From: Lomentospora prolificans
Taxonomy: Eukaryota > Ascomycota > Sordariomycetes > Microascales > Microascaceae
NCBI GenBank assembly: GCA_029532625.1
Contig: JARFXM010000010.1
Coordinates: 1,488,001-1,552,000, forward strand
Direction: 5' to 3'
Length of the DNA: 64,000 nt
Shown here: piece by piece, positions 11,595 to 25,500 of the stretch
Layout: every line of letters begins with the position of its first letter
Numbering within the stretch: position 1 is the stretch's first letter
The notes under the pieces: model-generated
The model's database searches: none
What the model saw: the letters and a program-made list of their open reading frames with translations, nothing else
What the model was told of the DNA's origin: nothing
Translations under genes and position numbers: made by a program

Positions 11595-14500
11595 ATGGAT
11601 CGCCCAGAGCCAGGCCTCGTCAAGTGGTCTCCGAACCCGGACCATGAGAGCTTCATCCACATAAATCTTCAGCATCGAGTCGTCCAGCTTTACAAACCGA
11701 CCGGCCATGCCCGCCATGGCCGCTTCGACTATGAGAGGCTCTCTAAACATGATGACTTCCCTCCTCTAACTACTTTTGACTGGTCGCCCACCACCCCCGG
11801 TCTTCTTGCTGTGGGCACTGGCACAGGAATTGTCAATCTCTTGCGGATAGATGACAACTCCAATGCCTACATCGAGCTAGGGCTGAAGATGACACGGACG
11901 TGCCAGGCTGTCGCATTTAACACCCAAGGCCTTCTTGCTGTCGGATTAGATCGAGTGCGCATGGATCAATGCCTTCACATATGGGACGTCAACCGCCTAT
12001 CCTCATTACCCCAGAACTTTTCCGGGTTCCCTCAAGACTTTTCCCCTTTCGCGGAATCCGTGACCCGCCTAGAGCCCAGTGTGTCAGTTTCGAGCATTCG
12101 ATTCTTTGAGGACAGCCCGCAGACGCTTGTTGTAGGTATCAAGGCCCAAGGTTTACGGATTCACGACCTTCGTGGTAAGTACCTAGTCCTTTGATGCCAT
12201 TATATAAACTTCGCTTACGCTTGCCAGACCCTAGCAGCGTTGTAAATTTCCAAACGCGCTGCAATAACAATCTTTGTATCGATTATGCGGATCAAAATTA
12301 CTTTACATCCTCGGCCCTGGACCATCCTGGAGTCATGATCTGGGACCGTCGGGCCACTGCCCGGCCTGTAGCCTCTCGCTCCTACCTCGACGCGATCGAG
12401 GAGGATGATCTTCCCTGGGGCAGCGCGTTGCAGTTGAACCAAGTCATAGAGATGGAGGCCCAACCTTCGATGAGCGATAGCAAGCACTCCTTTATTCGAT
12501 CACTTCGTTACTGCCGCGACCAGAGGGGTCTTTTGGCCGTCCTAACCCGTACTGGGCAGCTCAAGGTTCTCAAGACAAACAAGGAGCTAGCTACACAGGA
12601 CCCCGAGTTTGCAAATTCCCCTGAACTTCTCTCAGTATACAAATCCCATGATATGGACGTCTTGAATTCTTCATCCACTAGGAAGAGCGATAGGATCGTC
12701 TCTTGTGATTGGATAACAACCGGATCTCCTGTGCTAAGACCGCGCCTGCTTGTTCTTCGGGCGAATGGCTCCTTTGGTATTCTTGAGCAGCCATCGTATA
12801 CCTCCGATTATGTGTACAAGCTGGCACCTTGGCAAGCACCCCATCGTGGGCTTCAAGGTAAGCTGTCTGAAAAAAGGTCCCGGACCGCGAAACTCAAACT
12901 GACAAAAGAGTAGACGGAGGGCCGTATATGGACTTGATGCGTTTTGAGCCCTCCCAGGCTCCAGACATACTTGGACCCCTTCTGGTAGATCAAGCTCTGA
13001 GCGATGTTCCCATATTTGGGGAAAATCGAGTTGATCTTGCATCTGTGGTAGAAGAAGCCACCAATTCTCAAGTCTCGGAGTCGGGTCTCGTTGGAGATTT
13101 GGATGCCTCCGAGGATGCTCTACCGGAATCCTTTACTAATGCGTCTACTACTGCTGAGAAGCTTCGTGCTCTCCGAGCGTACATCAAAGATCGCACCAAA
13201 TCTGCCTCCAAAACACCTGTTGAGGGGCTGGCCGATGCTGCGGCGGAACTATCGCTCTCGGCTACCGGACCCCCTACAAATCGCGAACTACATGACGAGC
13301 TCTTGACCACCCTACTCGAGGCTAAGGGATTGCCTTCGAAGGCACGGGCCGTGCTTGATCATATTATGCTCTTGCGCGCAAAAGAGAAATACTTATTCAG
13401 TACCACAATAAATAGGGCTGTCGTGGACGACGACCCATGGATTCGGTACCTGTGGCTTTGGATATCGGGTAAGCGCTCTAGGTCCCAATCTTGCTACTTT
13501 GTACTAACGTAAACGTAGATGCTGAGGCTGCTACTGAGGAGGGAGGGATGATTGCAAGTCCAATAGACCTGAGTTATCTTGGCGTTGCTACTGTATGGAT
13601 GAACGACCTTGGACGAAAACCTTCTTTGAGACTCCTTGATGGTGCTAGCCCTCTAGATGACTCGGTGTGGGAAAGTTGCATAGAGTCTATCTGCCAAAGG
13701 AGGCGCATTCCCGAGTTCGAAGGTGTCACGACAAACAAGCCGTTCCATAGGCAGCTTTGCTTGGACATTTGCGCCTGGGGTATGTACGAGGAGGACGAAA
13801 ACGATAACCTTTTAGAGCCGGCCCCCGAATACCCAACGACCGTGCATACAATGGCCACCGCGAAGGCGTTATTCAGAGGTAACACGAAGCAGGCTATTCG
13901 GATTCTTAAGAAAGCTAGCGGCAAGCATCCTGAACTCCTCTTCGTGTCCCTTGCGCTGCAGCTCGTTGGGAAGGGTGACCGCGAGCTGGCCAAGGAGCAT
14001 CTAGACTTTGATGAAGCAGTCGCTTCCAAGACGGATCCATACCTGCGAGCAATATCCTCGCTTATTGCTACCGGCGACTGGGCTGCCATTGCCAACCAAA
14101 AGTCCCTACCGCTCCCTGATAGAGCTTACGTAGCCGTTCGTAACCTCCCTGATGATCGACTTACGGATTGGCTGAAGGAACAAGTTGACATTGCCGTTGA
14201 TGGAGGCGACGTCGAAGCCATCGTTCTCACGGGCATAACGGAGCGCCTCGTTGACGTCTTTGCCAAATTTATCGAGAAGTTTAACGACTTCCAAACCGCC
14301 ACCCTGGTCATGTCCATCTGCGCACCGCGCTACATTGACGACTATCGCTGCCTCGCCTGGCGCAACGCTTATCGCGCTTATCTCCAACGCCACAAGGCCT
14401 TCCTAGAACGTACGAAATTCGAGGTCGAGAGCACAAAGCGCAGCAAGCGAGGCGGCCGGCCGACGGTGAAGCCGCCGTCCCGCCAAATCGCTCTCCGCTG

Positions 14501-14882
14501 CGTCTACTGCGATGCCGAGACCAGCCTCGCGCGTCTGGATGGCGGCGGCGCGCCCCAAGTGGAGCAGCAGCACCAACAGAGGAACCCCCTCATGGCCACG
14601 AGCGTCAACGCGGGGGTCAGCTGCCCCAGCTGCGGGCGCCACCTACCGCGGTGCGTCGTCTGCCTGGAAGTCGTCGGCGTCCCGAGGTCGGACAGGCCTG
14701 AGGCGAACCCGGATCCAGAGGTCAGGCTGGCGGCGAGGTTTCCTACTTTTTGCCTGCGGTGCGAACATGTGCTGCACTTGGACCACGCGAGGCAGTGGTT
14801 CGCGAGGCACGCTGAATGTCCGGTGCCGGAGTGTAGGTGTAGGTGTAACTTTAGGGCGAACCCAGAGTTGAACTATCGATAA
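11595..14882 (+). CDS. sea4: SEA4/MIOS-like GATOR2 (SEACAT) subunit
   Basis: Homologue of yeast Sea4 and animal MIOS, a vacuole/lysosome-associated scaffold that relays amino-acid status to TORC1. Four exons (11595-12174, 12228-12857, 12914-13468, 13519-14882) with introns of 53, 56 and 50 nt, all phase 1, give 1042 residues. The N-terminus reads as a WD40 propeller (VKWSPNP, LTTFDWSP, LLAVGTGTGIV, CLHIWDVNR, VMIWDRR). The middle is a helical solenoid. The C-terminus carries zinc-binding motifs from about residue 913: CVYCDAE, CPSCGRHLPRCVVC, then FCLRCEHVLHLDHARQWF and CPVPECRCRC, as in the family's C-terminal RING-like unit. The ATG at 11595 is the first in frame. It is convergent with the PAS kinase gene. 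Confidence 0.92.
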
Positions 14883-15572
14883 TGAAAGAGAGGGTTTGGG
14901 ACGTACGGATGGAGGGTTTTGGCTAGTTTTGCTTTTTCAATGAGGACTCACTGTGATGCCGTTACTTGATTTCAAACATACTGGGCAACACATATTTGGC
15001 AGACACGCAGACTTGTTACTCGAGTTCTTGCCTCCCATCTTAGCCGTATTGTCCTTGAAAAGAGTCAAGGCTGTCAATATTCCATTCTATAGTCCCCCCT
15101 ATGCATGCACCGTGAACCTAAAACATCCAAAACATCCAACTCGCGTGCCAGTCTACCCAAAACAACTTTACAGAAAGATACAGAAAAGTCTACGGAAGAG
15201 GTTATCTCTAACGGGTGTATTGAAGAGGACGGGGAAAGAGAAAAAAAATGGAAAACAACAAACGCCGTCCGCCAGATGGCTCCAGCCCCCTGATCCCCCA
15301 GTCGTATGTGTATAAAGACGGAACAAGGAAGGAGAAGAAGAAGGAAACGAAAAAAAAAAAAAAAAGCCAAATTCACGCATCAAATCGACGATGCTCTCAT
15401 ATGGATAGTCATTTAAGAACTCTTCCCAGACCAACCATGTGTTTCATGAAAAGCTCCAGATTCCGCCCTTTATCATAGTTCGCGTATATATGCACTCCGT
15501 TTCTCCCTCAAACAAGGATTCCCTCCCCTCAATAGCTGAAAGGCGAGATTTTGTTTGCCGCGAGCGAAATAT
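14883..15572. other. convergent 3' region between sea4 and PAS kinase
   Basis: About 690 bp shared by the two 3' ends. It includes a strongly purine-rich + strand stretch (about 15225-15366) ending in an A-tract near 15350-15365. No coding or RNA gene is seen. Confidence 0.6.
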
Positions 15573-18500
15573 TTAGTCCTCTACCATGAACCAAGGATGA
15601 TTGAGCACCTGCTCAATTGTATACCGTTTCTCGACGTCCCTGTTTAGCATGCAGCGGATAAGGTCGATACTCTCCTCGCTAATCGTAAACGGTACGCGCA
15701 AATCACGGTCCATGATCTCGTCAATGCTGTAGAACGGGTTCTCCTTGTAGATTATCGTGTAGAGGAGGATGCCGAGGGCCCAGACGTCCTGGGGTTTGCC
15801 TGCATAGGGCCTTCCTGCCAGTACCTCGGGGGCGGCGTAGTCTGGTACCGATTTGAGTTAGCCCAGTATTCCGCGTTGTAAAGGGAATGGAAAGCGAACG
15901 AGAGTGGACAAAAGGGAAGAAGTCTTACCGATGGTGCCAACAAAGACCTGGAACGGCCCGCTCTTGATATAAGCCGCGCTCCCAAAGTCAATCAGCTTTA
16001 TGTGCCCCTCTCCGTCGAGAATGACATTCTCATCCTTGATGTCGCGGTGGACGACTTGGGCCTTGGTGTGGAGATGGTGCACAGCTCTGACAACCTGTAT
16101 GAAGATACTACGGCATTCGGCCTCATCCATGTTGGCGCGGAGCTCAATGTAGTCGAAAAGGTCCATGCCCGGGAGGCCGTGGGGCACCATCTCGATGTAG
16201 TAGTTTGTATCGTCCTCGAAAAAGGCTTCCATCTCAACAATGTTGGGGTGGCGGAGCTCGGGGCGCCGCAAGTAGTCGAGGACGTGGATCTCAAGAGGCA
16301 CGGTACCCAGACGGCGGTCACGGGTCCAGGTGTCAACCAGGATGCGGCGTTTGGTGACGTACTTGAGGACAACCTTCTGACCCGTGGACTTGTACCTTGC
16401 TAGCTTGACCTGGCCGTAAGCGCCCTGGCCCATCTCCTCGAGGATCGTGAAGTCGTCGATAGTTTTCTTGCGCTGTGGCTCGACGGCCCTGGCCACGGGT
16501 CCCTTCTCAGGTTTGGGAATTGTCGGTCGCGGGGCGCCTGTAAGCTTCGCCGCCGCGCTACGAGCGACCTCCCTTAGCTGTCTTGTAATGTTGGACGCGG
16601 TGGTTCCAGACATGTGCGATGTACCTGCCGTTGCTGTTGTCGCGGTTGTGGCCGTGGTAGCAGTCGTTGCAGTCGTGGCGGGCGAGATGAGATCCTCGGT
16701 CTTGTTGGATTCCTGGACACCACCAACCTCTTTCGGCCGAAGGGAAATAACTTGCCCCGGTGAAGGCTGGTGGAGAGGGCTTGACGTGCCTGATACGGGC
16801 GGTCCTTTGGTTGAATGCAGATGCCGCGAGTATGTGACCCACAATGCGTACACGCATTCCGTCTCCGCTATCGCGCACTCATCTTCGCCCGAGGATTCAT
16901 TGCTAACTTCCTGGATTGTCGAGTTGTCTATATCCGATTGTCGCTCGCTCTGCACAACCCTCATCTGCACGTCAATCCGTAGTGACGCGCCATCGCGGTG
17001 CTTCGCAGGTACGCCTTCTGGCCGCAGGAACGCAGCTGCCGCATCGGTACGCCCCTCACGGATGGCCACATATGTCGACGCCTTGCGGAAATTGTGCTCA
17101 GGCACCACAATGCCATCCACCATGCCGATGCCATCCTCGTCCGTCAGCATCTTTAGGATCTTGTCAAAGTCGGGGATAAGAGTATTGATGGATTTTCCAT
17201 CCGGTTTCTCGTAACCAAATAGCGCCCCGCAAAATGCTGCATTAGAGCTCTTGATAGTTAAATCTTCTGGTGACACCACGATGATGCCGGCTATGTGAGG
17301 AAAACTCGATACGCGGAGTTGAAGCTGGCCGCGCACCTGCTCGACCGTACAAGGGATATTGACTGTTTCCGTGTGCGGGCAGGTGAAATATCTTCTCTTG
17401 GCCGTCTGCGCGTAATCGACTTCGCCGGTCCTTGGATCAATTCCTTGCCGTGGTATCCTAGGAATAAGCTTGCCAATATCCATGCCTGACTCGATTGCAC
17501 CACTACCCCATATGGCCTCCGATGCTCCCGTCACTTCTTGCACAATCCCCTCTTCCTTGAGTGTGATGTGGGCCACATCTTCGTGAATCTCCTCTAGTAC
17601 CCAAATAAGACCGATGCGCTTCTCCTTAACCCACAAACTAGCTGACCCAGTGGATCCGTTTCTCTTTTGTATCGGTATTACGTCGCCACAGATGAGTACT
17701 CCTCTCGACCCGCTGTTCCGGTGACGAGCGCTGTCTTGAGCTCCGGGGTGAGTCGGCACGCCTCCGTTCACTGTCCGAGACCGTCGGTTATTCGGGAAAC
17801 GACGAGGTTGTGACCTGGAATTCGGCTTACTCAGAAGCTGCGCCGTGATGCCCGTCCGCCCGCCAAGCAAAGCAGACGCTGCAGACGACGCAGGAGTCGC
17901 CGGGGATTGTGGACTGTGAGTCCCGTTGTCACTATCGTCCCCGGTACTCTGCATCAGTTTCTTCTCAAGCCACCCCCTCCTCTCCTCCTGTACGACCTCG
18001 AGAATTCCCATCTTGCGCACCTCGGCCTTGGTCACGCCAAACACTAGGCATGCCAAATCGTTCGCCGCTAAGATCGTCCACGGCGGTCGCGCTTCTGTCG
18101 TGAAAATGGCTTGGGTAGCAGGTACCCATCGGGACGAGTGGCCGTGAACCATGGAGCCCAGTGCACTCGGGAAGCCTGTTGCAGATACTCCGTGGGCTGC
18201 CAAAGGCGATAGTACGGGTTCGCCAGAGCCGGCTAGGAAGGGTTGTGCGAGGGTGTCAATCAGCTTCTCTTGGAGCGAGACCGGGAGGGTATCGGTAAAC
18301 GTTCGCTTAAGGACTGCAGGTTTCGTCTCGGCTCCAGCCATCGGCGCCGTCTCCTGATTCGACTCGGCTCGCGACGTTTCCGATGCGGGCGGCGCTCTCA
18401 GCTGCGGCGCTTCTCTACGTCTAGATTCGTCGGACCTCTCGAACGCGCCTTCGGTACCAGCGTCGGATGATTGCGTCAGGGCGCTCGGCGATTGAGACCG

Positions 18501-19426
18501 ATAGATTTCTGGCTCTGCGGTAAACTCTCTCTCAAACACATTCTCCCCCGATATGTCCGCCGGGCCTGTCAAAGGACCTGCCATTGGCGACAGGCCCGGG
18601 TGAGGAAGGTTGCCCGCACCTATAAGCTGCGCCTTTGCGAGGAGCTCTAACATACTCTGTGCTTCCACGTCGCCGGCCACCCTTGCCTGGGCACTCGCTA
18701 TGCCCGCGGAGGTGGCCCAATTCATGTGGTCTTTCATGTACTCGAGCGAGCGTTTTATTACATTATGGCGATTATGGAGGTATTCTTCGGAGAGGTGGGC
18801 GTAGGAAAAGGAATGCAGGGACTCGGAGGGAAACTTGGAGAGGTCTTCGGTGAAGGTGGGCGACTGTGTTATGGGGGATCGTGGGGCAATTTGGCCGGCT
18901 TGGCTGCCCGGGATACTCAGTGATGCCGTGCGAGAGGGACCCGCAGATGGACTCCGCGATGACGCATTCGAGGGAAGACCGGGAGCCCGGATTGTGGGAT
19001 GTTGTCGGATGCGACGGAGACCAGACAAGCCAAGGCCATGGTCATGTTCGGTCATAATAGGGGATCTAGACAAACCACAACAGGGCGTTTTAGCAAGAGG
19101 GGTCAAACTCGAAGAGGCTGGCTGGAACTTGCAGGCAATTTATCTATGCAAGTGCCAGCTGATGGTGGGGGGTTGGACAAGAATGTGAGGCGACCGAAGA
19201 AGGGGCAAAATGGGAGGAAAAGAAGGAGCACTAACCTTGTGAGAGCTTCATAGTCCAGAATAGCCTGGGCATCAAATGAATATCTATTGGTTCTTGCTGA
19301 CTCCCGGGCTTCGCTCGGCACAGCGAGGTTTCCGGCGCTTCGATTCCTGGGGAGTGAGGGCGAGAGCGACAGTTTGGGTGCCTTTGCGCGAGGTCGAGCA
19401 TCGGTAGGTTTGTCGGCGCCTATCAT
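15573..19426 (-). CDS. psk1: PAS-domain serine/threonine kinase (PSK)
   Basis: PAS kinase, the nutrient-responsive kinase that in yeast partitions glucose between storage and cell wall. Exons 19426-19236, 19065-15929 and 15841-15573 (introns 170 and 87 nt) encode 1198 residues. An optional first exon, 19586-19553 joined to 19431, would add 13 residues. The first junction gives EALT-RSPIMTEHDHGLGL. Two PAS-like regions lie at about 365-450 (WTILAANDLACLVFGV) and 648-705 (GIIVVSPEDLTIKSSNAAF). The kinase domain spans about 933-1195: GQGAYGQVKLARY loop, VVLKYV lysine, VVHRDIKDEN catalytic loop, IDFGSAAY, and VGTI-DYAAPEVLAG completed by the last intron. A Thr/Ala repeat lies before the kinase. 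All catalytic residues are present, so it should be active. Confidence 0.93.
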
Positions 19427-19586
19427 GGTAGCTTTGTGTCAGCTTTAGGCAGTTTGGGAGGGAGGGAGGAAGAGGGTAAGCAGAGGATGGTGTATAAGGC
19501 AAAGAAACCCACGAGGAGCTGAAAGGACAAGGGAGGGAGAGGGCTGACGCACCATTGTTGGTGTCTTTGCCATGCGTTTCCACCAT

Positions 19587-22500
19587 AATTGGACGGAGGG
19601 ATCAACGGGTGCCTTATGTGGACTCTGTTCTCAAAGACAAACGGTAGCAGGCCGGGCTGCCTCGCAGGTTTTGGGAACAGGGGACAAGCGGCAGCCAGAG
19701 AAAGTTTGTTGTGCGTCTGAAGGCAAACGATTGGGCCCAAGGTTGAGGTCGGAAGATTTACGGCGCAGGGGCCGATATTATTTGTCGAGTGCGCAGAATA
19801 GGCTCGGGATGGGCTAGGCCAAGGCTGGACTGCCCTGCGAACCTTGTGTGGCTAGGAATGAGTCGAAAATCAAGAGCGTAATATACACAAGGCGAGGTGG
19901 GCAGTGGCAGAGTGGGCAGCGCTGGCGAACAGGGATGCCGGGGTTTAATGACAAGACTGGCAGTGCGTCACTGTGCCTAGAGGGACTCGTACGGGACTTG
20001 TGGGAGAGGGGAAGAGGGACAGCTCTGTCAGCTGCCTCGAAGCTTGTCAGAGCGCTTTGGCAGGCGTTCCCGTCGTCGTGAGGATGTCGAGATCCCTCTC
20101 TTCGAGCTTTGGAGGTAAGGGTGGCGGACTCGGGATGCTTGGGATGCAAAAATTGCTTAGAGTGGGGAACTCGAGGTGGGCGTGAGGTTGGTGGATTCGG
20201 ACTCGGAGTCGTTGGGGAGTCTAAAGAACGGGCTCTATTCTCGGTATGCCTGACGTTGGTAACGACTCAACACCTGAGATAGGAAAACACCAAATGAACA
20301 GCCGGGCAGGCAGTGATCAGGACAATTTCGGCTCGACTCCCAAGTGCAAATAGACAATTTGTAGATTAAGGAACGGATATGGGGGACAGATAAAACGGAA
20401 TAATTAGGTGGCAATAAAGTAATAGTGAAGTCGAATGCGAAAAGTGTTGGACGAAAGAGACAGTTAGCGGACAGGGTCGATGGACAGAGTAGCCAGCCGG
20501 GGGAAGGTTCAATCGTCAGGAAGTCGCCAAGTGCGCGGCAAGACAAGACGAGAGGCATAGGTCTCCAAGATGGAAAAGACACCGAGGTGAAAGTAATGAC
20601 CAGACGTGTTAATTTTCCGACCTCATATTTGTTTTCTGGAGGCTAGTTCTTGTCTAATGTATATCAAGCGGGTTCGGTGGCAGCTACCTTCGTCATTTAA
20701 CGGTCTGCTTGCTGGTCCCCCAAAAAGGGTGTACTGTACTACCTGCTTGCCGCTGGCTGGCTAGCTGGCTGGCTATCTCAGCAACGCAAGACAGGAACTA
20801 TTAGCGGCTAGATTCATCAAACCGACCTGAGCTGGGACAGGACATGGAACATGCGCATGAGAATCGGCAATGTTTGTTAACAGAAAAGACGAATCCTCCA
20901 GGAGCAGCAATGCTTTTGTCTCGACTTATGCTTGATTGGACATTTGTATGGCAGGATTTTCCCAATGCTGGCTAGCGGATCACTGGCCATGTTTCCAAGC
21001 AGCACGACGGTTTGAGAAGTCCATCCCACTCCAACTTGGTCAAGCTCGACACCATTCCACCCTAAACCCAACATCAACTACGTAATAGGCTTGTCTAAAT
21101 CGAGCGCAGCTGGGAGGGCCAGCACAACCTTGAATCATGATCCCCGCTCCCGTTGTCCGCTGCATTTCACACCCTGCCAGATGGGAGAAAAAGCCACGCA
21201 CGTGATGACCAAGAGACAGGCTCAATGCTTACCGAGGAACGCTCAACCAAGCCAGTCGGCGACTTGAGTGTCATATAATCTCTCCTGATTTGATGCTGTG
21301 CTGCACCGCGCTGCACTGCATGAATGAGACAAGCCCACACTACGTAGATGTATGAATCCGAACCCACTCTCCTTCAAGTATGATCCCTAGCCCCGTCTCC
21401 TAGATCCACCCGCTTCTCGTCCCCTTAAAGCTAGACAAGCGGATTGATGTTTGAAGAGCACGGCAACAAACCGTCCTTAGGGAACTCATTTTCCCGACTC
21501 CGGGTACGATACAATACTCCGCCCGCTGGACCTGACCGGCCCCAACGTATGTAAAAACGGAGAAATAAGCTGCTTAGACATAGCAACCCGAAGTCTGTGC
21601 TTTCCTATTCATGAGCCACTGATATGGTTCGGGCGACGCGAGGAAAAAAGGACACCTCCACGAGATGAGAGTCATTGCCTGCATTGGATCCAATGCCTCC
21701 AACCTGCGTTTCTGCGTCGCTCCGAGAACAGCTATCTGCACGACTCCCGCTGCCTTTTCGCCTTTGTTCAGGCACGTATTGTATCTAATCTCTATCTCAC
21801 CGACACCGACACCGACATCCCCCCAGTGACCCTTTACCGCCTTCTACTCAGAGTCTAATAACCGCACACATCAAGCCAGTGGCTAATGTTTCCTTTTCCG
21901 AACGGAATCGCCCTTTGGCACTGTTCACAACTTGGACGCTAGTCTTAACCGCCTAAAAGTCGCCTTAACAGGTTGAGACAATGGTGGCTGCTTATCGTAC
22001 CGGGCGTACCCGCCCTGACGTCTCCGTTCACCAGCCCAGGCAAATAGGCGAAACGGTAACACGTGGCTCCTCAATCAGCTATGAGCCGTGAAGAAGAACT
22101 TTATTATGGTAGTCAAGCTTCATGTTCGCATGAACTGAAGAAAGGCTGGGCTCTGTATAGCCGTCAAGGGCGCCGACTCAAACTTTGGCATCGGAGTGGC
22201 ACTCGAATTGTGGGCGGAACAGGACATCTTACGGGTACGAAGCGAAGAGGGAAAGGCCGAAGATTGGATGACGACTTCGGCGGCCATAGGCCCGAAAGAG
22301 TCCGCCAAACTTGAGCAGACCTCGAATTAACATCGGCGATTCGCCGGCAAGGGATCGGTTGGAGAAGCCCAGTTCCTCGTTGCCGTGGCCATGGTGTTCC
22401 CGGGTGGCGCCAACCCAGGAGCCCATATGAACCAATACCAACTTGACAGGCGGATGATCGTTAGCCAGGCATAAGACACGCACCGCGCATCCCACACTGG

Positions 22501-25500
22501 CACCAAGACGCCACCAAGTGGCTAGAAAGGGCTCTGCGAGTAATTGTAGACTGGTATTCGTTGCGGAGAACAACGCTCTACCCGCAACTCACTGTTGAAT
22601 CCATACGGCGCAACTTGAGCTCCTAGAGCAATCCTATGCCCTGACACTCATTGAGATCAATCTAGACACAGTTGGCTATTCAAAAATGGAGCTGCAACCG
22701 CTACCAACACACACGTTACGCGTGAGGTAAAGGGAAAAAGAAAGGATAGCTCTCTTGCATAGCACGACGATCTATGTAGCAGTGAGGATATTGATAGGGA
22801 TGTGCAAGGCCAGATGATCTCTACCCACCATTACAAGGTGGTTCCCTAATCGCTTGAATGGAAAGAGGGAGGTTTGAATAGATGAGTCAGATGGACCCTA
22901 AGTTTTGTCGGGGTGTGCCTCGAAAATATCCACGCGACCACCCTCCTCGACGGAGTCTGCCTTGGAATTCGGGACAATATGACCTCTTGGGTGTAAGCTC
23001 GCACATTCGCTGTAATCTTGGCGTTCGGGTTTTGCTCGGACGGCCCCAAAGATACACTCCTAAGAAGGCGTAAAAGTCTCACGAGGTTGGGAGCCCACGG
23101 ATTTACCGGTCGTCTCACGAAAGAGAACCTAATGTTTAGGAGTTTAGGGATACGCTTTCCCAAGACCGGAAGCTCATCCGTGAAGACCCGAGAAGAACAT
23201 GTAGCTCGTAAGTAGAGCCTAGGTTTCCCTTGTGACGATGGTACGCTACGGCGCTGGTGCGGGGCAGCGAAAAGTCCTAGCAGAAAACTGCCGGAAAGGG
23301 AACGGTGAGAATGCGGGGTACGATCACGGCCTCTATGATTGTGCAATCGAAAAATCAACGTACAAGTGATTTCAACGGACAGAGAACGTCTTGGGAACAT
23401 GGCGATGACCTCGAAGGCAAATACAAAGGAAAGCCTTGCGGCGTGCGCGACAAGCAGAGTTCAAGCTAGAATGTCTGGAACAGTACGAAAAGTGGACAAT
23501 TAAAGGTAGTGGCTTGTTACTTTTGTTACTGGGTGCAAGCCAGGAACCTGTGGAAGGCACTAACACAGAGAAAATTCATCCATTGGATCGATATTCAACC
23601 AACTGCTCCAAATACAATTCCTCGCTCAACCTCGAAGTAGAGATACCCCACCATTTTGACCCCACTACCACCAGCTTGGAACACAACTTCTGACAAGTTG
23701 AACCGGCTTGTCTCTTACTATTATCCCGTTCCGCCAGCTGGAGTTGCGGGCCCATGCCATTCAAAGCAAGCGTGCCGCCTCTCTGCTCTGCTCTTCCCCC
23801 TCGCCTCAGTCATCCACGGGTGATCTGGCGCAGTGATCGCCTCGGATCCGGAAGCCTGGGAAATGGGTATAAAATGAACTTGTCGCTCCACCGCACGGCC
23901 GGATAGGGACTCTCGCGCTCTCACTGGCTATGGAGCATAAATATCGGTATGCGCTGTTCGGGATGCCAAAATCTCTCGCTTGTCATGTAACAGCGGCATG
24001 CTCCCGGCCAATCCGCAGGCACTCTCATTCACCGCCCCCTGGATCAGCCCTTTCAGCGCTGGCAGTGGCATAAACCTGGGCTTCAGGGCTCGAGAGGCTG
24101 ACAAGTCCCTGGACTGGAAACAGACTCGGCGGAGCTGAGACGGGGACCAGTCAACCCGCACCTGTTTGTCCCTAGAGGGGGCGCGAGTGGACTCTGGTGA
24201 CCCTGTGGCGCTGGCTTGGCTTCGAATTTGTGACCCGCTGGCCAACAGCCAGTCAGTGGCAGAGGCTCAGAGCGCGAAACAGCGTCCTAGGAAGACGGTA
24301 TGGAACCAACTCGGGTAGTCCGACCAGTCACAACTACCATTAGCCCCTTTTTTTTCTTCGAACATTCTCGGAAGGCTTTGATTCCCAGTCTTTACCCCAT
24401 CGCCGGGGATTTCATTGAGCCATTTTCTGGCCTTTATTTGATGCGCGGCCCCAGACTAGTGGGATAGGAGAGGGAGGCTGGCAATTCGGCCGGTCTGGAC
24501 GGGCCGACCAGAAAGATGGATGGTTGCGCGACCAAGACGGATTATCGTTTCTGGGATGGGATGTCTGGTGGAAGCACCTGAAGTGCAAGCCATGGATCGA
24601 GTCAAGCCGTTGGAACGTTGAAGGTACGGCTGCTATTTCGATAGCAATGCAGGTGGGCGCATCCTCCAGCACACGCAAGCCATCAAATCAATCAGAAGCC
24701 GGACATACAACTTGACGTCTGCATCTGCAAGGCGATAAGGTAGACATACTTGGTGGGGGTTGGGATGGTGGTGTCGTTAGGTCCACATGCTGGCGGAGGA
24801 CTGGAAAGCCAGCTCTCCGACACGGACGGCTCAGGGGGGCCCAGTGCGCAACACCTCAAGGCCACGACATGATCTCTCTCCTGGTGTTCTCGACTTCGTT
24901 GCATATCTGGATTGAGGCCCAAGTAGTGACGCTGAAGCCGATATAGAAGAGGCGAGGAAGCATTTACGAATGCCGTAGATCTCAACCGAGAACTTCGGAA
25001 AGGACCTGAAGATCTCCGTCGAATAAAGAGAGGGAGGCCCTAGCATGTATCGGTACTTGCCTTGTAGAGACTCGTACCCTCTCTTCCAAATTTATTCTTT
25101 TGCTCACGCTCCCCCCACATTTGGCAGTTAAGAAATCGATAGTAGTACAGTGCTTGAGGTGCAGGAGTAGGATACGAGCTCTTACTGTTTCGATCATCCA
25201 GCGCTGGGCAAAAGTTGCAGGTGGACCAGGACGAGTGCGCTTTCCTTGAGGCGGACTCGTGTGTCCTGGTGTTCTGGTGTTGGGAGATGACTTCCCAACA
25301 TGATCAGTATTAGGCATCACATGTAAGCTTTTCTTATCTCACAAGATAGAGTGATAGCCACCACCAAATGACGAGTCTTGAGACTTTTGTCCTGTGCGGA
25401 TCGCACGAGGCTCGTTTCTCCAGCTCACGCATCTCCAGGGAGGCCAGACTGTAAAGAGGTCCTGTCACAATTAATGCTGGTTTCCCCCATGGCGTGCTGC

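Noticed and set aside
22846..23400. 184-codon open frame on the minus strand
   Set aside because: Arg/Ser/Pro-rich random-looking translation, no domain, and no supporting splice sites or neighbours.
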